Part shown: one piece after another, positions 1 through 12,100 of the stretch | How the letters are laid out: each line of letters opens with the position of its first letter | How positions within the stretch are numbered: position 1 is the stretch's first letter | From: Nissolia schottii | Taxonomy: Eukaryota; Streptophyta; Magnoliopsida; Fabales; Fabaceae | Assembly (NCBI GenBank): GCA_003254905.1 | Contig: QANU01099176.1 | Location: 142,136 to 206,135 of the forward strand | DNA: 64,000 nucleotides | Direction: 5' to 3' | Translations under genes and position numbers: made by a program | Notes under the pieces: model-generated | What the model was told of the DNA's origin: nothing | Database searches by the model: none | The model's input: the letters and a program-made list of their open reading frames with translations, nothing else

Positions 1-327
1 TCCCTTAATGGGCACCTTTTATCTCTGCCAAATCTCCCATCAGAGTTGGTGATTTCTTTGAAGCCCTCTTTTTTGCTTGCTTTCCTCAATTTTTTGTTCG
101 TTCCAAATTCCAAGAGTGAGAGATATGCTGCTTAAATTCCGAACTGATGATGAGGTGTGTGATCATGCGTTCGGATATTTTGTTGTTGGGCATGTAAATT
201 TTTGTGATTGATTGGGTTAGTCACTTGACCCACATTAATCGTTACACCATAAATTGAATATTCTGACCACCTGTTTGAGCCTACATTTAAATTTGCCAAC
301 ATGGCAACAACCATTCGGTGGATACAT

Positions 328-862
328 GGTTGTTAAACTCTCGAGCACAAACACTTGCATAAACTCTTTTTTTGGGTAAACTCGTACGAGTTTAAGTAAA
401 CTCTCGATTCTACTAGCGAGTTTATGAGTTAAAATCTACTTACTAGTTTATGAGTTTACTTCAAAATGTACAAATTTTGTAACTTTGTTAAATATTTTCC
501 TAACTTTGTTTATATTAGATAATATATATTGATTTTATTTAGCTAATTTCATATATTTATCATAATTGAGCTATATTTTATTGAACTATAAAATAATACA
601 GATACTGAATAAAGTATGACATAACTACTAAGTGTCATGCATTAAGGTGTATTTTATAATATTTATTTCATTAATTTAATTTAAAGTTAACATTATTCAA
701 TTTTAATTATAAATACAATATTTAATCAACGTTAGTTCCTAATTATATTGCTTATAACATATTTTTTTACGTATGTAAACTCATACGAGTTTATGAGTCG
801 AGTTTATGATTCGAGTTTGCTGAGACGCCACGAATTTACTTAAACTCTCGAGTTTGACAACC
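328..862. mobile_element. MITE-like element with inverted ends, in an ATG12 intron
   Basis: The left end reads GGTTGTTAAACTCTCGAG and the reverse complement of the right end reads GGTTGTCAAACTCGAGAG, a near-match over 18 bases. The interior is AT-rich and repeats the motif family ACGAGTTTATGAGT near both ends. No coding capacity is seen. A target duplication is not evident, so the superfamily (hAT-like is my guess) is open. Confidence 0.6.
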
Positions 863-1582
863 TTGGGTGAATAAATAAGTGTAGTAGGATAAATGTGAAA
901 CTCTTGCTTTGGCTTAGGTGAACTTGTACCCGGAATATAAATATACCTTCGGGTGCATTCAGTTAATGACATTACAATATGGTTCAGGCCCTTCAGGGAT
1001 TCCGTCCATGGATTATACAGTACAGTTCAGTGGATGGAGACTTTTCATATTTCATAATATATTAATTAATTTGTTGCGTGTGTGGGGAAGAGGGAGGGGG
1101 CGGGGGTGTTCTCTGAATTTTAAGTTTTACGGGTTCATGTATTGGTTCGCTGTGGTAACCAAAGCAGGATGTCTGAAGAGCTTGATGGTCGTGGAGAAGA
1201 AAGAAGTGCACAAAGAAATGTTCTTTTAAAATTCTGTTTCTTGATGTCGCCAAATAATTAGCTAGGTATTTTGAGCTTCAGCATCATGTTAAACAAATTA
1301 AGCATTTGAAATGTGAATATGCTGCTTCAATATTATTGCATCTGGCATGTGAGCCTTTCTTACCTTTTATGGTTCTGTTACTTTCCAGTTCTATCTGTTG
1401 TTAGTCCCTGACCTGCCTGCATTAGGATTTAGGAGTGATGTCAAAAATTACTTATGGGGGCTTTCTCACTTACTGGCTACCCATTGCTCAATTATACTCT
1501 TTCGCTAGAAATGCAGTTCAGTATTATGAGGAACAAGTTTTTAGTTGAGTTTGTTAACTATGCCAATTTATTATTAAAACAA

Positions 1583-1650
1583 AAAAGAACTTAGCCTTGT
1601 CCCACTAAGTGGGGTCGGCTACAGGGATCAATAGATGCTGGGCTCTATCA
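1583..1650 (+). repeat. Dispersed SINE-like motif
   Basis: The stretch contains CCACTAAGTGGGGTCGGCTA, a word I recognise from short dispersed repeats common in plant genomes. Only this core is clear; no box A/box B pair or poly tail was identified. Confidence 0.35.
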
Positions 1651-2031
1651 AAAGCCAAATTTTCAGTCTTAACTAGCTACAGGAAGATCTTTGGATACGG
1701 TTTCTTGTGAAATTAAATGGATTTTCTTCCATTAGATTTTCACAGCTATTTCCATGTTTATTTTTTCTTGAAGTGAGATTACACTTCAACTTCCATGCTG
1801 ATAAAGGGGAAAGAAGGATATAGACATGTATCTGCATGAATTTTCTGTGCCTGATGCTAGTATGAATATGAGAACTTTCTCAAATTAGGAAAATGTAGGT
1901 TTGAAGAGCATGAATATTAACGGTTTTAAAGTCAAGTCTGAGAGACATTAAGGAATGCTTGCAAAAATTTATTATGACATGCATTCTTACTTATTGAAAT
2001 GTAAGAATTCTATATGTATTTGATGTGGCAG

Positions 2032-4508
2032 ATAGCAGGAACTGATAAATTTGCAAAAGTGATCGACTTTCTTCGTTGGCAGCTCCACAGGGAAACATTG
2101 GTAAACAGCCACTGTGTATTTTACCCATCTAGTTGTTTGAAGGTCCTTCATGCGTAATTTTTCTTTCCTGGTTTTGCAGTTTGTATACGTCAATAGTGCT
2201 TTTTCACCAAACCCTGATGAACTAGTCGTTGACTTGTATAATGTAAGAAGCCACTGGACCCCCCCTCATTCTTTTCCATTAATTTTTTGATATCTTCATC
2301 AGTTATATATGATGCGTGATTCTGATTCTGGTGATGCAGTTACTAATATTTTGTTTAATGATAATAGTTGTCTCATCTTTGCTGCAGATACTAAAATTTG
2401 ATCAGTATTTGTTATAAGTTGCTTTTACCTTTTTATGTTGCAAAGCCCTATCTATGATTGCTTCACCTTGTATATTTTTAGTTATTTAACATTTTATACC
2501 TTTTTATTTTGGTATAATATTCATGTGTAAATGTATCCTAGTATTTAGAGAAATTGTGTGGTATCGCTTACTAGTTAGCCAACCCTACATAGTGGAGAAA
2601 AGCTTTTATTGTTAATTATTGTTGTGTACGCATTAGTACAAGTAGAATGAAAGTAAGAGTCATGGTTAAACCTTGAATAAGATATCCGGTTTACGTTTCC
2701 TTTCCTTCTGTTTTCTTTTTTGTGATTCCAGATGATTCCTTGATCTAGACATTAGAAACATATGCCAGCATTTATGCCAAAGCGAATTCTCCTTATAGAG
2801 GCATTTTCCCTCAAAGAAAAAGATAGTAAAAAATTGCTTGTCTAGCATACCTGAAGTATCTGCCATGATAGATATTGTTATTCTTGTCATGTATAAAATT
2901 GGGAGTAATTACATTCACCTCCCCTATGGTTCGTTGAAAATACAATTACCCCCTCCTAGATTTCAAAATTACACCCATCTCACTTTTTTCCAAATAATTC
3001 ATAAAACTTCCAAAACTACTCTTCATTAACAAGAAAAAACCTAACAACTTCATCTTCGTTCCCCTTTGCTCCACGGCAGCTGTCTCATCTTCCCTATCTT
3101 CCCCTTTCTTCCATGGAAGTTGGTACCGTTTTCCTGTACTTACCCTCTATAAGAACTGGTACCAATGGGAAAAGCTTGCTGAAATGGTGCTGATTTTATT
3201 TAATAGTGCAGAAATTCCCTATGAGTCAGAACCGAAACAGAATGGCTAAAAGGGCTAAAAATTAATGAACAGAAAAATAGAAATAATCTGGGAATTAAGG
3301 ATCCCTTAGTCCTCCTAGTCTACTCAAGTCCTGAATGAATTTCTCCTTCCCCCATGATCTCACTTATAATAATCCATGGGAGGGAATCAAGGAACTAAGC
3401 ATTATTTTCTCCTAAAAATCCTCCCTTCCTAATTTGTCTCAACTAATTTATTCTTTCCTAACAAATCTTGATTTGTATCTAACAAATCAGATTTTATTCC
3501 CTCCTAATCTGCTCTTATTTCTTCTAGAATAGTGATGCGGAAAAGGAATTATTTCCTTTCCATTTCAGTTAGAAGTTGGGTCTGTAACACCCTCACACTC
3601 AAGCTTGAAGGGGGTCTAGGCAGAGGGAGAGCATCTACCACCAGTGGTGGATGGAAGAACTGACATTTGATGGCAGTGGTGGAGTGAGCTCGATTTTTGT
3701 AGATCTACAGCAGTGGTCGAATTGCATTGTGGTGGTGGCGTGGATGAGGATGGTGATTGTGGCAGAGGAGGGCGGTGGTGGTGGCAGTGCGTTGTGGTGG
3801 GGGTCTTCCATTTATTTTTGTAGATCTGCGACGTTTTGTGGTGGAAAGGCCGCTGTGGTGGTTGCGTGAAAGAAAGAAGACACAGGAAGAAAGAGGAAAA
3901 CACAGGAGATGGGCTTCTGCTTCTTCCTCTTTTCTTGTGCTCTGGATGTGTGTATTGTTTTTTTGGTGGGCTTTGGGAATTGTGTGTTTCGGTTGACCTT
4001 GAGCATTGAAGATTTTGATAGTTGATGGAATGAGAATGTGCATGGGAATAGGACTGTGTGAATTGAGATTGAGGAAGAAGAGAGAATGTGTAACAACAAG
4101 TGGAGGTAATGAGATGATAATTAAGAGCGGCACTAGAATAGTATAATAGAGAATAGTTAAGGGAATAAAAAGTAATTTCATATGAAATTGAACATTTCCT
4201 ACAGTTTTCTTGTGTTGGTAAATATCGTGCTCTTTCTAGGCCATCCTTTTTCTTCATTATTCTGTTGTTTGTATTTTTACTACTGTTTAGCCAAAAATTG
4301 CTAGAGTGGAATGTTAGTCAATATTCTAACTACTGTGTGATTGTTTTGGTACTGTACTGATCTAGATATCTAACTATGCTACTCATTTGTCACATTTCGT
4401 CACTAATTTTTTTTTTTATTTTCTCTTTTGGACATCTTGATTCTCCAGAATTTTGGTTTTGATGGCAAACTGGTGGTCAACTACGCTTGTTCCATGGCAT
4501 GGGGCTAA
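2032..4508 (+). CDS. ATG12: Autophagy ubiquitin-like protein ATG12 (3' part of gene, three exons)
   Basis: ATG12 is the ubiquitin-like modifier that is activated by ATG7, passed to ATG10 and joined through its C-terminal glycine to a lysine of ATG5; the conjugate then helps lipidate ATG8 on the growing autophagosome. Three exons are readable: 2032-2100, 2180-2242 and 4449-4508, all phase 0 with GT-AG borders. They encode 63 residues with the plant ATG12 signatures [14 protein letters not shown] and [18 protein letters not shown], ending in the Gly used for conjugation, then TAA. The first residues of the family (about 30, including the start) are not visible, so the upstream exon is probably left of the window. 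Residue pair Arg-Trp appears in the first visible exon where plant homologues usually have Arg-Arg. The last intron is 2.2 kb and repeat-rich. Identification is very secure. Confidence 0.93.
2243..4448 (+). other. Last intron of ATG12, with repeat remnants
   Basis: GT at 2243 and AG at 4447-4448 bound this intron. Around 2905-3010 it has a piece rich in phrases such as ATTACATTCACCTCC and ATTACACCC, resembling one end of the MITE at 48634-48979. Around 3179-3620 there is retroelement-like sequence (ACACCCTCACACTCAAGC resembles the inner edge of the TRIM at 36464-37127). The region 3616-4257 has long open frames on the minus strand only because of GT/GGT-rich composition; I do not regard them as genes. 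Confidence 0.6.
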
Positions 4509-5640
4509 CTCTGAGTGGTGGTTGCTAACTATGTAAATGCTCCTGATTGTGAATACTTATTGTTTGATTTAATCGTTCACCAGAAACTTAGGACTTCCAC
4601 TTTTATACATTAAAAGTAGGCGATTTCTTTTTTAACTTGAAGGTTCTGACAAAGATTGAACGGAACAAAACAAACGTGAGGACTCTCCACATTTTACTGG
4701 TTTCGAGTGTCTTCTTTTTGTTTTTTTTCTCCCTCGTCTATAATAAATTCAAAGCAAATCGGAGTCAACCACTTGGGTATGTTCATGATTTCATGTCATG
4801 ACCAAAAAACAGAGAGAGTTTTGGATCATTATGGTTGTGAGTCTCATGTTGCTTGTTCAAGTGCATATTGATGTATACCTTCGGCCTTTTGTTGTCAATG
4901 GTACGATGGTGTCGCTGATAGAGATACGGTTGACATGTGCAATGCTTCGAAGATCCAATTGAAAGTTTTGGTTTGATTTTTAATTTATGGTTCAGTTAGT
5001 TTAAAAACCCAAAATATGTTAAACGGGAAGATGTGGTCCTTCTATGGTTTAAACGGTGGATTCGCTGTAGTTTCTAGAACATTAGATTGTTGTGGTGGAT
5101 TTGAAAGTCAACGTACAAGAAGATTTGTAAATGGTGGCTGGCATATAAAAGTTTTAGCCCGTTTAAACAAAGGCAAGCTTCCACTAAGCTTATTATGGCT
5201 CACGTGTATCTAGTAATTGAGAAATGTTAGGGTGACAATCGTTTGGAACAATTGCTGGACATTCATGCTGACGAAGGTGTGAGTCTGTTAGAGTGGATTT
5301 TACGATAGATTTCACACGTTTGTAAGTTTGATTGTTTTAAAGTTGTTTTAAAAAGTTGTCACTGTAGCATTATTCAATCAATAAATTCATCTATTTTCAT
5401 TAGCATGCATCTCAAAATGCATTCGGAAAGCAATGTACACAATCCCATCCTATTTTGGTGAACTGTTAACTACACTCTTTTAACAGGTCTTAATGCTTCA
5501 CGAAAGTCAAAAACCGTATTAAGGTAACTCACCAATGCTGCTTCAACCGCATTGATGTAACTCACTAGTCATAGTCATGGGGATAGTTGTCATGCTAGAG
5601 AAATTTGGCTTCATTTAAAATTTAATCTCATATTATGGCT
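4509..5640. other. Intergenic, no gene seen
   Basis: Immediately downstream of ATG12; the first few hundred bases presumably include its 3' UTR. No further coding pattern is supported. Confidence 0.5.
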
Positions 5641-5659
5641 TAATAAAAATATTTATGAA

Positions 5660-5880
5660 TGTATGAGTTTGGGTCTGAATCGCCATCTCCTATGGCGATT
5701 TCAAGCCCCAAAAGTTTTATTTTATTTTTTAAAAAAAAGTCTAAAAATCGCCATGTTGGCAAATTGTAAAGGAATTCGCCTACTGCATTGGTGAATCTTA
5801 TGTGGCTTCGTCTAGCGGATTGACAAATTTGACGAATTTGATGTTGGCGAATTGTAAAGGAATTTGCCGGTTTTAGTTAG
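5660..5880. repeat. Hairpin and GGCGAATT-rich repeat
   Basis: A perfect 9-bp inverted repeat, AATCGCCAT at 5678-5686 and ATGGCGATT at 5692-5700, has a 5-base loop, and the imperfect stem extends outward. It is followed by repeated phrases of the type TTGGCGAATTGTAAAGGAATT. The same vocabulary occurs near 38.7 kb and inside the MULE at 53.5-53.95 kb, suggesting related degenerate elements. A short further piece lies at 6770-6830. Confidence 0.55.
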
Positions 5881-5883
5881 TTT

Positions 5884-6144
5884 ACCCATAAATTTTAACA
5901 ACCAAGAATATATTTATCCTAATCAAATCATTAGCAACACATGCAAGTTCATTTCAAGGCATAAAACACATATTATGTGCATTTTATCACATATTCACAA
6001 ATACCATAAATAGATCACCAAGGAGGTGATTTATGCATACTTACCCACAAGCTTTAACAACAAAAAATATATTTATCCTCATCAAATCACTAATAGCACA
6101 TGCAAGTTTATTTCAAGGAAAAAATCACATATTATGTGCATTTT
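5884..6144. repeat. 102-bp direct repeat pair
   Basis: Copies at 5884-5985 and 6043-6144 (offset 159 bases) share the order TAACAAC, ATATATTTATCCT, ATCAAATCA, ACATGCAAGTT and ACATATTATGTGCATTTT. They have diverged and carry no coding frame. Confidence 0.65.
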
Positions 6145-8544
6145 CTCCTAAGTCCTAGCATAATATTTCTAACATAACATGTTCATAGAGCATACAAGCA
6201 TATAAACACATACAGGCAAACATAAACCACCAAGGGATGACCAAGCCAAGTGTACCCACTTCTCAAAACGGTTGGTGAAGGGAGTTGGGAGTGAAGTTCC
6301 ACAAGCCTTGATGTTCCCAAAGCTTTATGTCACCTTTCTCCAAAATGAGGACCTTGCACAATGAAGAGGATGATGATGTTGTTCCTCTTGGTTGTGAGTG
6401 TAAGAAAATGAAACTAAGATGATGAGACTTTGGGGGTGTGGTTTGGTTGTGGAAGGTGGAAAGAGGTGGAAGAAGTGATTGATCTCATGGTGGTTTGGTG
6501 GTGTGCTTTGAAGCTTAGTTTGGTGTGTGTTTTTGGGAGAATGTAGAAGATGAAGTTCTTGAGATTTTGGGGGAAGAGGAGCTCGTTTTTTGGAGGCTGA
6601 TTTGTGAGGAAATTAATTGATTTTTTTAAAATAAAGAAAAGGTGGTGAATAGTGTAAGGCATTGGCTTAGGTATGGGTGGGTATGGACATGTGTAAGAAA
6701 TGTATGGTGATGGAAATTTAGAAGCTTGATTTAGGGGATATTTTTGACCCAAAATCCCTTCAAAAACATTGGTGAATCTTATGTGTCTTTGCCTGACGGA
6801 TTGACAAATTTGACGAGGTTTTCCTATAATATGTTTTAAAACATGAACATTTTGATAATTTATTTGAATAACATGGGCATAATAGTAAAAAAAAACTCAA
6901 TTCTTTTCCTTTCCACTAGGCTGAGGACAGTTGAATAATCGATACCCTTCTATTCCGTTTCAAGTTCACAACCATCCCATGTTCCGCAGAGCACAAAATC
7001 TTATACCACTTTCACAAATCTCAACCGTTGATCAAATCACATGACCTTTTCGTCAAGATATCGGTTTACAACAAGCAGTGTAACAGTGAACCTGCCCATA
7101 CTTGATCACAGCCGAAGAGATTTTGGCACCACTCCTTCTCTCTCCTCAACATTTTTTCTCGCAGCACTGCAACATGCCATGGCCACCTCTGCACAAATCT
7201 GAGAAAGAAATGAAAGAGCTGGCACAGAACCCAAGACTTTCATTAGAAAACAGTGACAGAGCTGAGAATATAAGACGAGAGAAACTTGTCTAAAATTCCC
7301 CCCCCTTCCTTCACTGGCACCCCCCCCCCCACAACATCTTTTAAAAAAGTGAAAAAATAATAAATAGTCCATACTTTAGACGTAATAATTTAAAGATATT
7401 AATTTCGCTATAGAAAATTATTTAATATTAAGTTATTCCTAATATTTTAATTGTTAATATTAATTTAGTCTTTTATTAGTAATTTAATGTAAACTTAGCA
7501 GTGTATAACTAAATTAATGTTAAATTTAAAATATTAAAAATTTAAATTGATGTTAAAATTTTATTTAAAACCAAGGTGATGCCACCCAAAATCTAATGAA
7601 AGAAATATTTCTTAAAAAAAAATTAGAAAAATTCGTGCTAGCTATTTTAACAATGAGTAGTAGTGCATGTTTGTCAATTTTGGTGTAAATACAAAGTCTC
7701 TTCCCTCACACATTATGGATGTGAGTGTAGATCTCATAATATGTGTGAGATGAGAGATTTGGTGTCTACACCAAGATTGGTATGATTTGAGTTGAGCCTT
7801 ATGATATGTGTGAGACAAAGGATTTGATTTCTACACCAAGGTTGATGTACAAATAGCATTTTGATTAACAATTTATTCTCTTTTTTAGCTATTAGAGTGT
7901 GTCTTGATTTCGTCAAACTAAACACCCTAGGCCCACTTAAATATAGTCTGTAAAACCTAACAGAATAAAATAGTGACACTGTGTATCTAAATCAATTAGT
8001 ATACTTCATTTCACAGGCACAGACTGTATGGTTATGTGCTCCTACACTCTATCTTAACAAAAATGTTATTTTTACACCTAAAAAATAGTCACTTAACCTA
8101 GAAAAATGTCACTTGAACTACTAGCTCTAGACTTTTAACAATTTATTCTTACCTGAAAAATGATATGTGTACTTATTATTCACTGACTCACAATATCGGA
8201 TAAGATTATATTAAAGTGTGTACACAATTAAAATTACATTTAATGCTAAATAAAGTGTGAGTTAACATGATATCCTATGATAAATGAGTTCAAATAACTC
8301 AACTCTTTTTATCCACATACAAAATATCAATGAGACTCATTTTTTTCTTCAAAAATAAATATATTTTTTGTTTGGACACATTGTATATCTACCAATAAGA
8401 CTCAAGTATGGTTCCTTTTAAATTACCCATTGTCACTAGACCAATAAAGATGTCACTTGAGCTACTAACTCTCGACAAATATGCTATGAGACTCACACCC
8501 ATGAATAATCTCGAATAAATTCGTGAAACCCACATATATTTTAA
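6145..8544. other. Gene-poor, AT-rich intergenic region
   Basis: No supported gene. 6414-6752 contains an open minus frame that looks compositional. Around 7690-7860 phrases such as GGTGTCTACACC and TACACCAA recur in both orientations, suggesting a small degenerate TIR element. The rest is low-complexity upstream DNA of the AP2 gene. Confidence 0.5.
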
Positions 8545-8771
8545 GAGTATTGCTACACGTACACTAAAAAATATATATCATACGTACACCCTATACTTAT
8601 ATACATAAAGTTTGTGTTTTAATTCTTGTAATGTTTGTGCACTTAATTAAGTATAATTGAAAATATCATCTATAAATTTGTAATGTTTGTGCACTCATGA
8701 GAATAAAGTTTGTGCATTATTAATGGTGTATGTATGAATGTATTAAATTGAGTGTACATGTAATATTTTTT
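8545..8771. mobile_element. MULE-type MITE, copy A (upstream of the AIL1-like gene)
   Basis: Flanked by ATATTTTAA (8536-8544) and ATATTCTAA (8772-8780), a 9-bp target duplication with one change, as expected for MULEs. The ends include CTACACGTACACT and its inverse AGTGTACATGTAAT. The interior has the family words AAAGTTTGTGTTTTAAT, TAATGTTTGTGCACT and TGCATTATTAATGGTGTATG. Copies B and C lie in introns of the gene downstream. The element ends about 390 bases before the start codon. Confidence 0.8.
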
Positions 8772-8921
8772 ATATTCTAATGCAACATAAATTCTTCTCA
8801 ACATTTTATTTTACCGGTGTAATGCACGGATTTAAAAGTAGTTAGAATTAAGCCTATCCCAAATTAAGCCGATATGATTATATGACAATGATACCCTCAA
8901 AACATAGAGAAAATAAATGTA

Positions 8922-8929
8922 TATAAATA
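8922..8929 (+). promoter_or_regulatory. TATA box of the AIL1-like gene
   Basis: TATAAATA lies 230 bases upstream of the chosen ATG. Transcription would start near 8950-8960 and give a 5' UTR of about 200 bases with a GA run at about 9045-9060. The position is plausible; there are no transcript data. Confidence 0.55.
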
Positions 8930-9159
8930 GGAAAAAAATTTCAACCCCATCCGAACCATTACCAGCTTTGAAGTTTGAGCTCAAAGTCCAACATTCCCAA
9001 CTTACATAGAGAAACCCACAAGGCCTTTAGATTTTTTTGAAAGAGAGAGAGAGAGAGAGAAAAAGCTCTGTGGGGGAGGGTGGGGTGTGAGCGTAACTGT
9101 GTAAGTCTGTGCTGTTGTGTGGTGGCTGTCTTCTTTAGAAAAGCAAGTGTGCTAATATC

Positions 9160-12100
9160 ATGAGCAACTGGTTGGGGTTCTCTCTGACTCCACACTTGAG
9201 GATCGATGAAGATTTCGGGAGAGAAAACCAAGAGCGCGGAGGTGGGGGAGGCTACCCTCCTCCTCCTCATCCCCATCACTTGTCTGTGATGCCTTTGCGC
9301 TCCGATGGTTCCCTCTGCGTTGCTGATGACTCCTTCCGCCACTCTGCTGCACCTCAAGGTATATATATATAAATATAATGTTGCATGCCACATTTTTTTC
9401 TTTAGGTTGTCTGCTTAGTATCCAGGACTTAGTCTTGACTAATCTTGGTCGACTCGAGTAATGCGTAACTCGAGACATACTAAGTCGCTTACTCCTTGAA
9501 TCAACCATAGTTGGTATTGCATGCCACATTTGAGTTATGTTTCTAGAACGCATCAAAACACAATCATCATCTAAAATTTTTCTAATAGCCCCTTCATCTT
9601 TTTCTCTTTTCTTTTTTTTTTTTTTTCCTTTTTCCATGAGAACCTGTCCCTCCTCCTGGTTTTAAAGTTTACTTTTATGAAATAAATCCGTCTTGCATGT
9701 TGGCCAGAACAGTAGTTTCTTCTGTGCCTTCCCTTTTGATTCTTCTCTCACTCAAGTTTGTCTATTCCGCGTTAGAATGGAGATACGAGGACGCGATGGC
9801 CGGAGGAGGGAATTCAGGCGGAGAAGGTCCGAAGCTCGAAGACTTCCTGGGCTGTTACTCAAGCTCCCCGCTCGCGGAAACCAAGGCCTTCTGCCAGGGC
9901 ACAACCCACCACAGCGGCGGCAACATCCCCAACATCAACGTGAACGTGGCCCCAAGCTTCGGCTCCGCCAACGCCGAGATCGAAGCCGGGGAGAATCTCG
10001 CGAACCCCGCACCTTCCTTGCTCCAACAATCTTTCCACGCGTATAGCAACGACGACGACAACAACCAGCATGCCCTCATCTACAAGTCGTCGTCGTCGTC
10101 GTCGTGGTTGGCCCAAACTCATCGCCAGTTCCCCGACGGGAAGGCTTCTTCGGCAGGGGCAAATGATGGGTGCGGCTTCCAATCCCTGTCGTTGACCATG
10201 AGCCCCGCCGTGCAGGGTGGTGGTGGGGTGGGTGCGGTTTCCTCCGTTCAGGCGGATGATGACGACGACACCAGGAAACGCTCCCTGGTGAAATCTCAAG
10301 CCAGAGAGCCCGTGCCTCGCAAGTCTATTGACACTTTTGGGCAAAGAACTTCTCAATACCGCGGTGTAACGAGGTATTTTAAGTCTTGTTTTATTATACG
10401 TATTAATCCTGCGGTAAAAAAAAAAAAATATACACTATACATACACCATATATTTATATATATATATATATATAAAGTTTGTGTTTTAATATCTGTAAAA
10501 CTTGTGCACTTAATTAAGTATAATTAAGAATATCATTTATAAGTTTGTAATGTTTGTGTACTCATAAAAATGAATTTGTGCATTATTAATGGTGTATGTA
10601 TGAGTGTATAAAATTAGGTGTACATGTAACATTTTTATATACCTATATGGCTCAATCTTTTGGGTTTCTCAGCTCACGTTTTTTTTTTTTTTGCTGAATT
10701 TTGCTCGTTCCTTCGTTTTGGAATTCATGGATTTTTGTTAGGCATAGGTGGACGGGGAGATATGAGGCCCACTTATGGGATAATAGTTGCAGAAAGGAAG
10801 GGCAAACAAGGAAAGGAAGGCAAGGTAAGGAAAAACGTTTTTTTTTTTTTTAAATCATTTATTCTAAGAAGAAATGGCTAGTTTTGGTTTGTTGTCATTG
10901 ACCAAGGAAGCAAGGCGTGGGTGCGTTTTCTAGGACCAAACATGTCCTTTTAACATTTTTGTGTCTTTTCTTATTTTTTTTGCATTTAAATTTTCGATTT
11001 TATTTTTTTTTCTTTCTTTCTTTCTTTCCTATATTGTTTTGAGAATATACTAACGGTCTGCTTCGTTGCACTGCTTGGATTCTTCCTCCTTTTCACGGCC
11101 TCTTCAAATCTTTCACAGTTTACCTTGGTAAGTGTCATCCCCACATGCATTGGGCATATATCTCTCTTTACTTCCATGCCATCTTTGTGAATCTCACTGT
11201 TCACCCTAGCCACGTTAACCGGGTTAGATACGGTACTCAATGTGAAATATTGGCATTGGGAGGTGTGCTCGGTTCCTGCAAAAATAATTGATTCCCTCTG
11301 GCAAATAATATCTATCTATAAATCTATTGTCTATTGTTGTTGTTATTATTATTAGGTGGTTATGATAAGGAAGAAAAAGCAGCGAGGGCTTACGACTTAG
11401 CTGCACTCAAGTATTGGGGTCCAACGACTCACATAAATTTCCCTGTAAGGCTTCTGCTTGCACAGTCTCTTTTTTCTCTCCTTTGGAAAAAGTCGTGACT
11501 AAAAAAGAAAAATAAAATAGGGGAAGCTAAGGGTGTGTTTGACGCTAGTTTTTTTTTTTTTTCATTTTTTCAGTTATTGTTTCTAGAATTATTTGTATTC
11601 GGAATTTTATGAATGAATTAGTGGAAATAAGAAATTAAAATAGAAAAGTGAATTTTATAGTTTTCACCGTTTCCTTCACAAAATTCTAATATAAACAAGA
11701 AATTATTATGAGAATGAAAGCCGAAACCAAACTCGAAATTAATTATTTATGAAAAGGCAAATGTTTGCTTGTGGATTTAAGTTATGTAGGTTGAACCTAT
11801 TGCATTTTACCTGTGATGTGTATTTAATTTTATGTCGCTTTGCGTTGAACCTATGTTCACTCTACATGGTCTACTGCTTCTTAAATGCTCAGTTAAGCAC
11901 TTATGAGAAGGAACTCGAAGACATGAAGCACATGACCAGACAAGAATTTGTCGCCAATTTAAGAAGGTGTTATTTAATTTCTTTTCCATGTGATCTTAGT
12001 AACTCTATCCTTTTTTTTTTCTTTTTTCTTTTTTCTTTTTTGAATTTCCTTAGCCCCTCTATCAAATATTTTGAACTAATTGTCCTTATTGTTTCCCTTG

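Larger units (their letters stand above)
1..2031 (+). other. Intron sequence upstream of the first visible ATG12 exon
   Basis: No convincing exon is seen here. The 3' border is a good acceptor (AG at 2030-2031). It holds a TIR element at 328-862 and a dispersed SINE-like motif near 1590-1645. Whether the gene's first exon lies left of base 1 or is hidden here cannot be decided. Confidence 0.5.

Noticed and set aside
3616..4257. Long open frames on the minus strand in the ATG12 intron
   Set aside because: The region is a GT/GGTGG-rich low-complexity stretch that is open in several frames at once, with His/Ser/Pro-biased products and no domain; it lies wholly inside an intron.
6414..6752. 112-codon minus-strand frame as a gene
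   Set aside because: Composition is biased to Pro, Ser, Thr, His and Phe, no domain is visible, and it lies in a GT-rich stretch that opens frames by chance.
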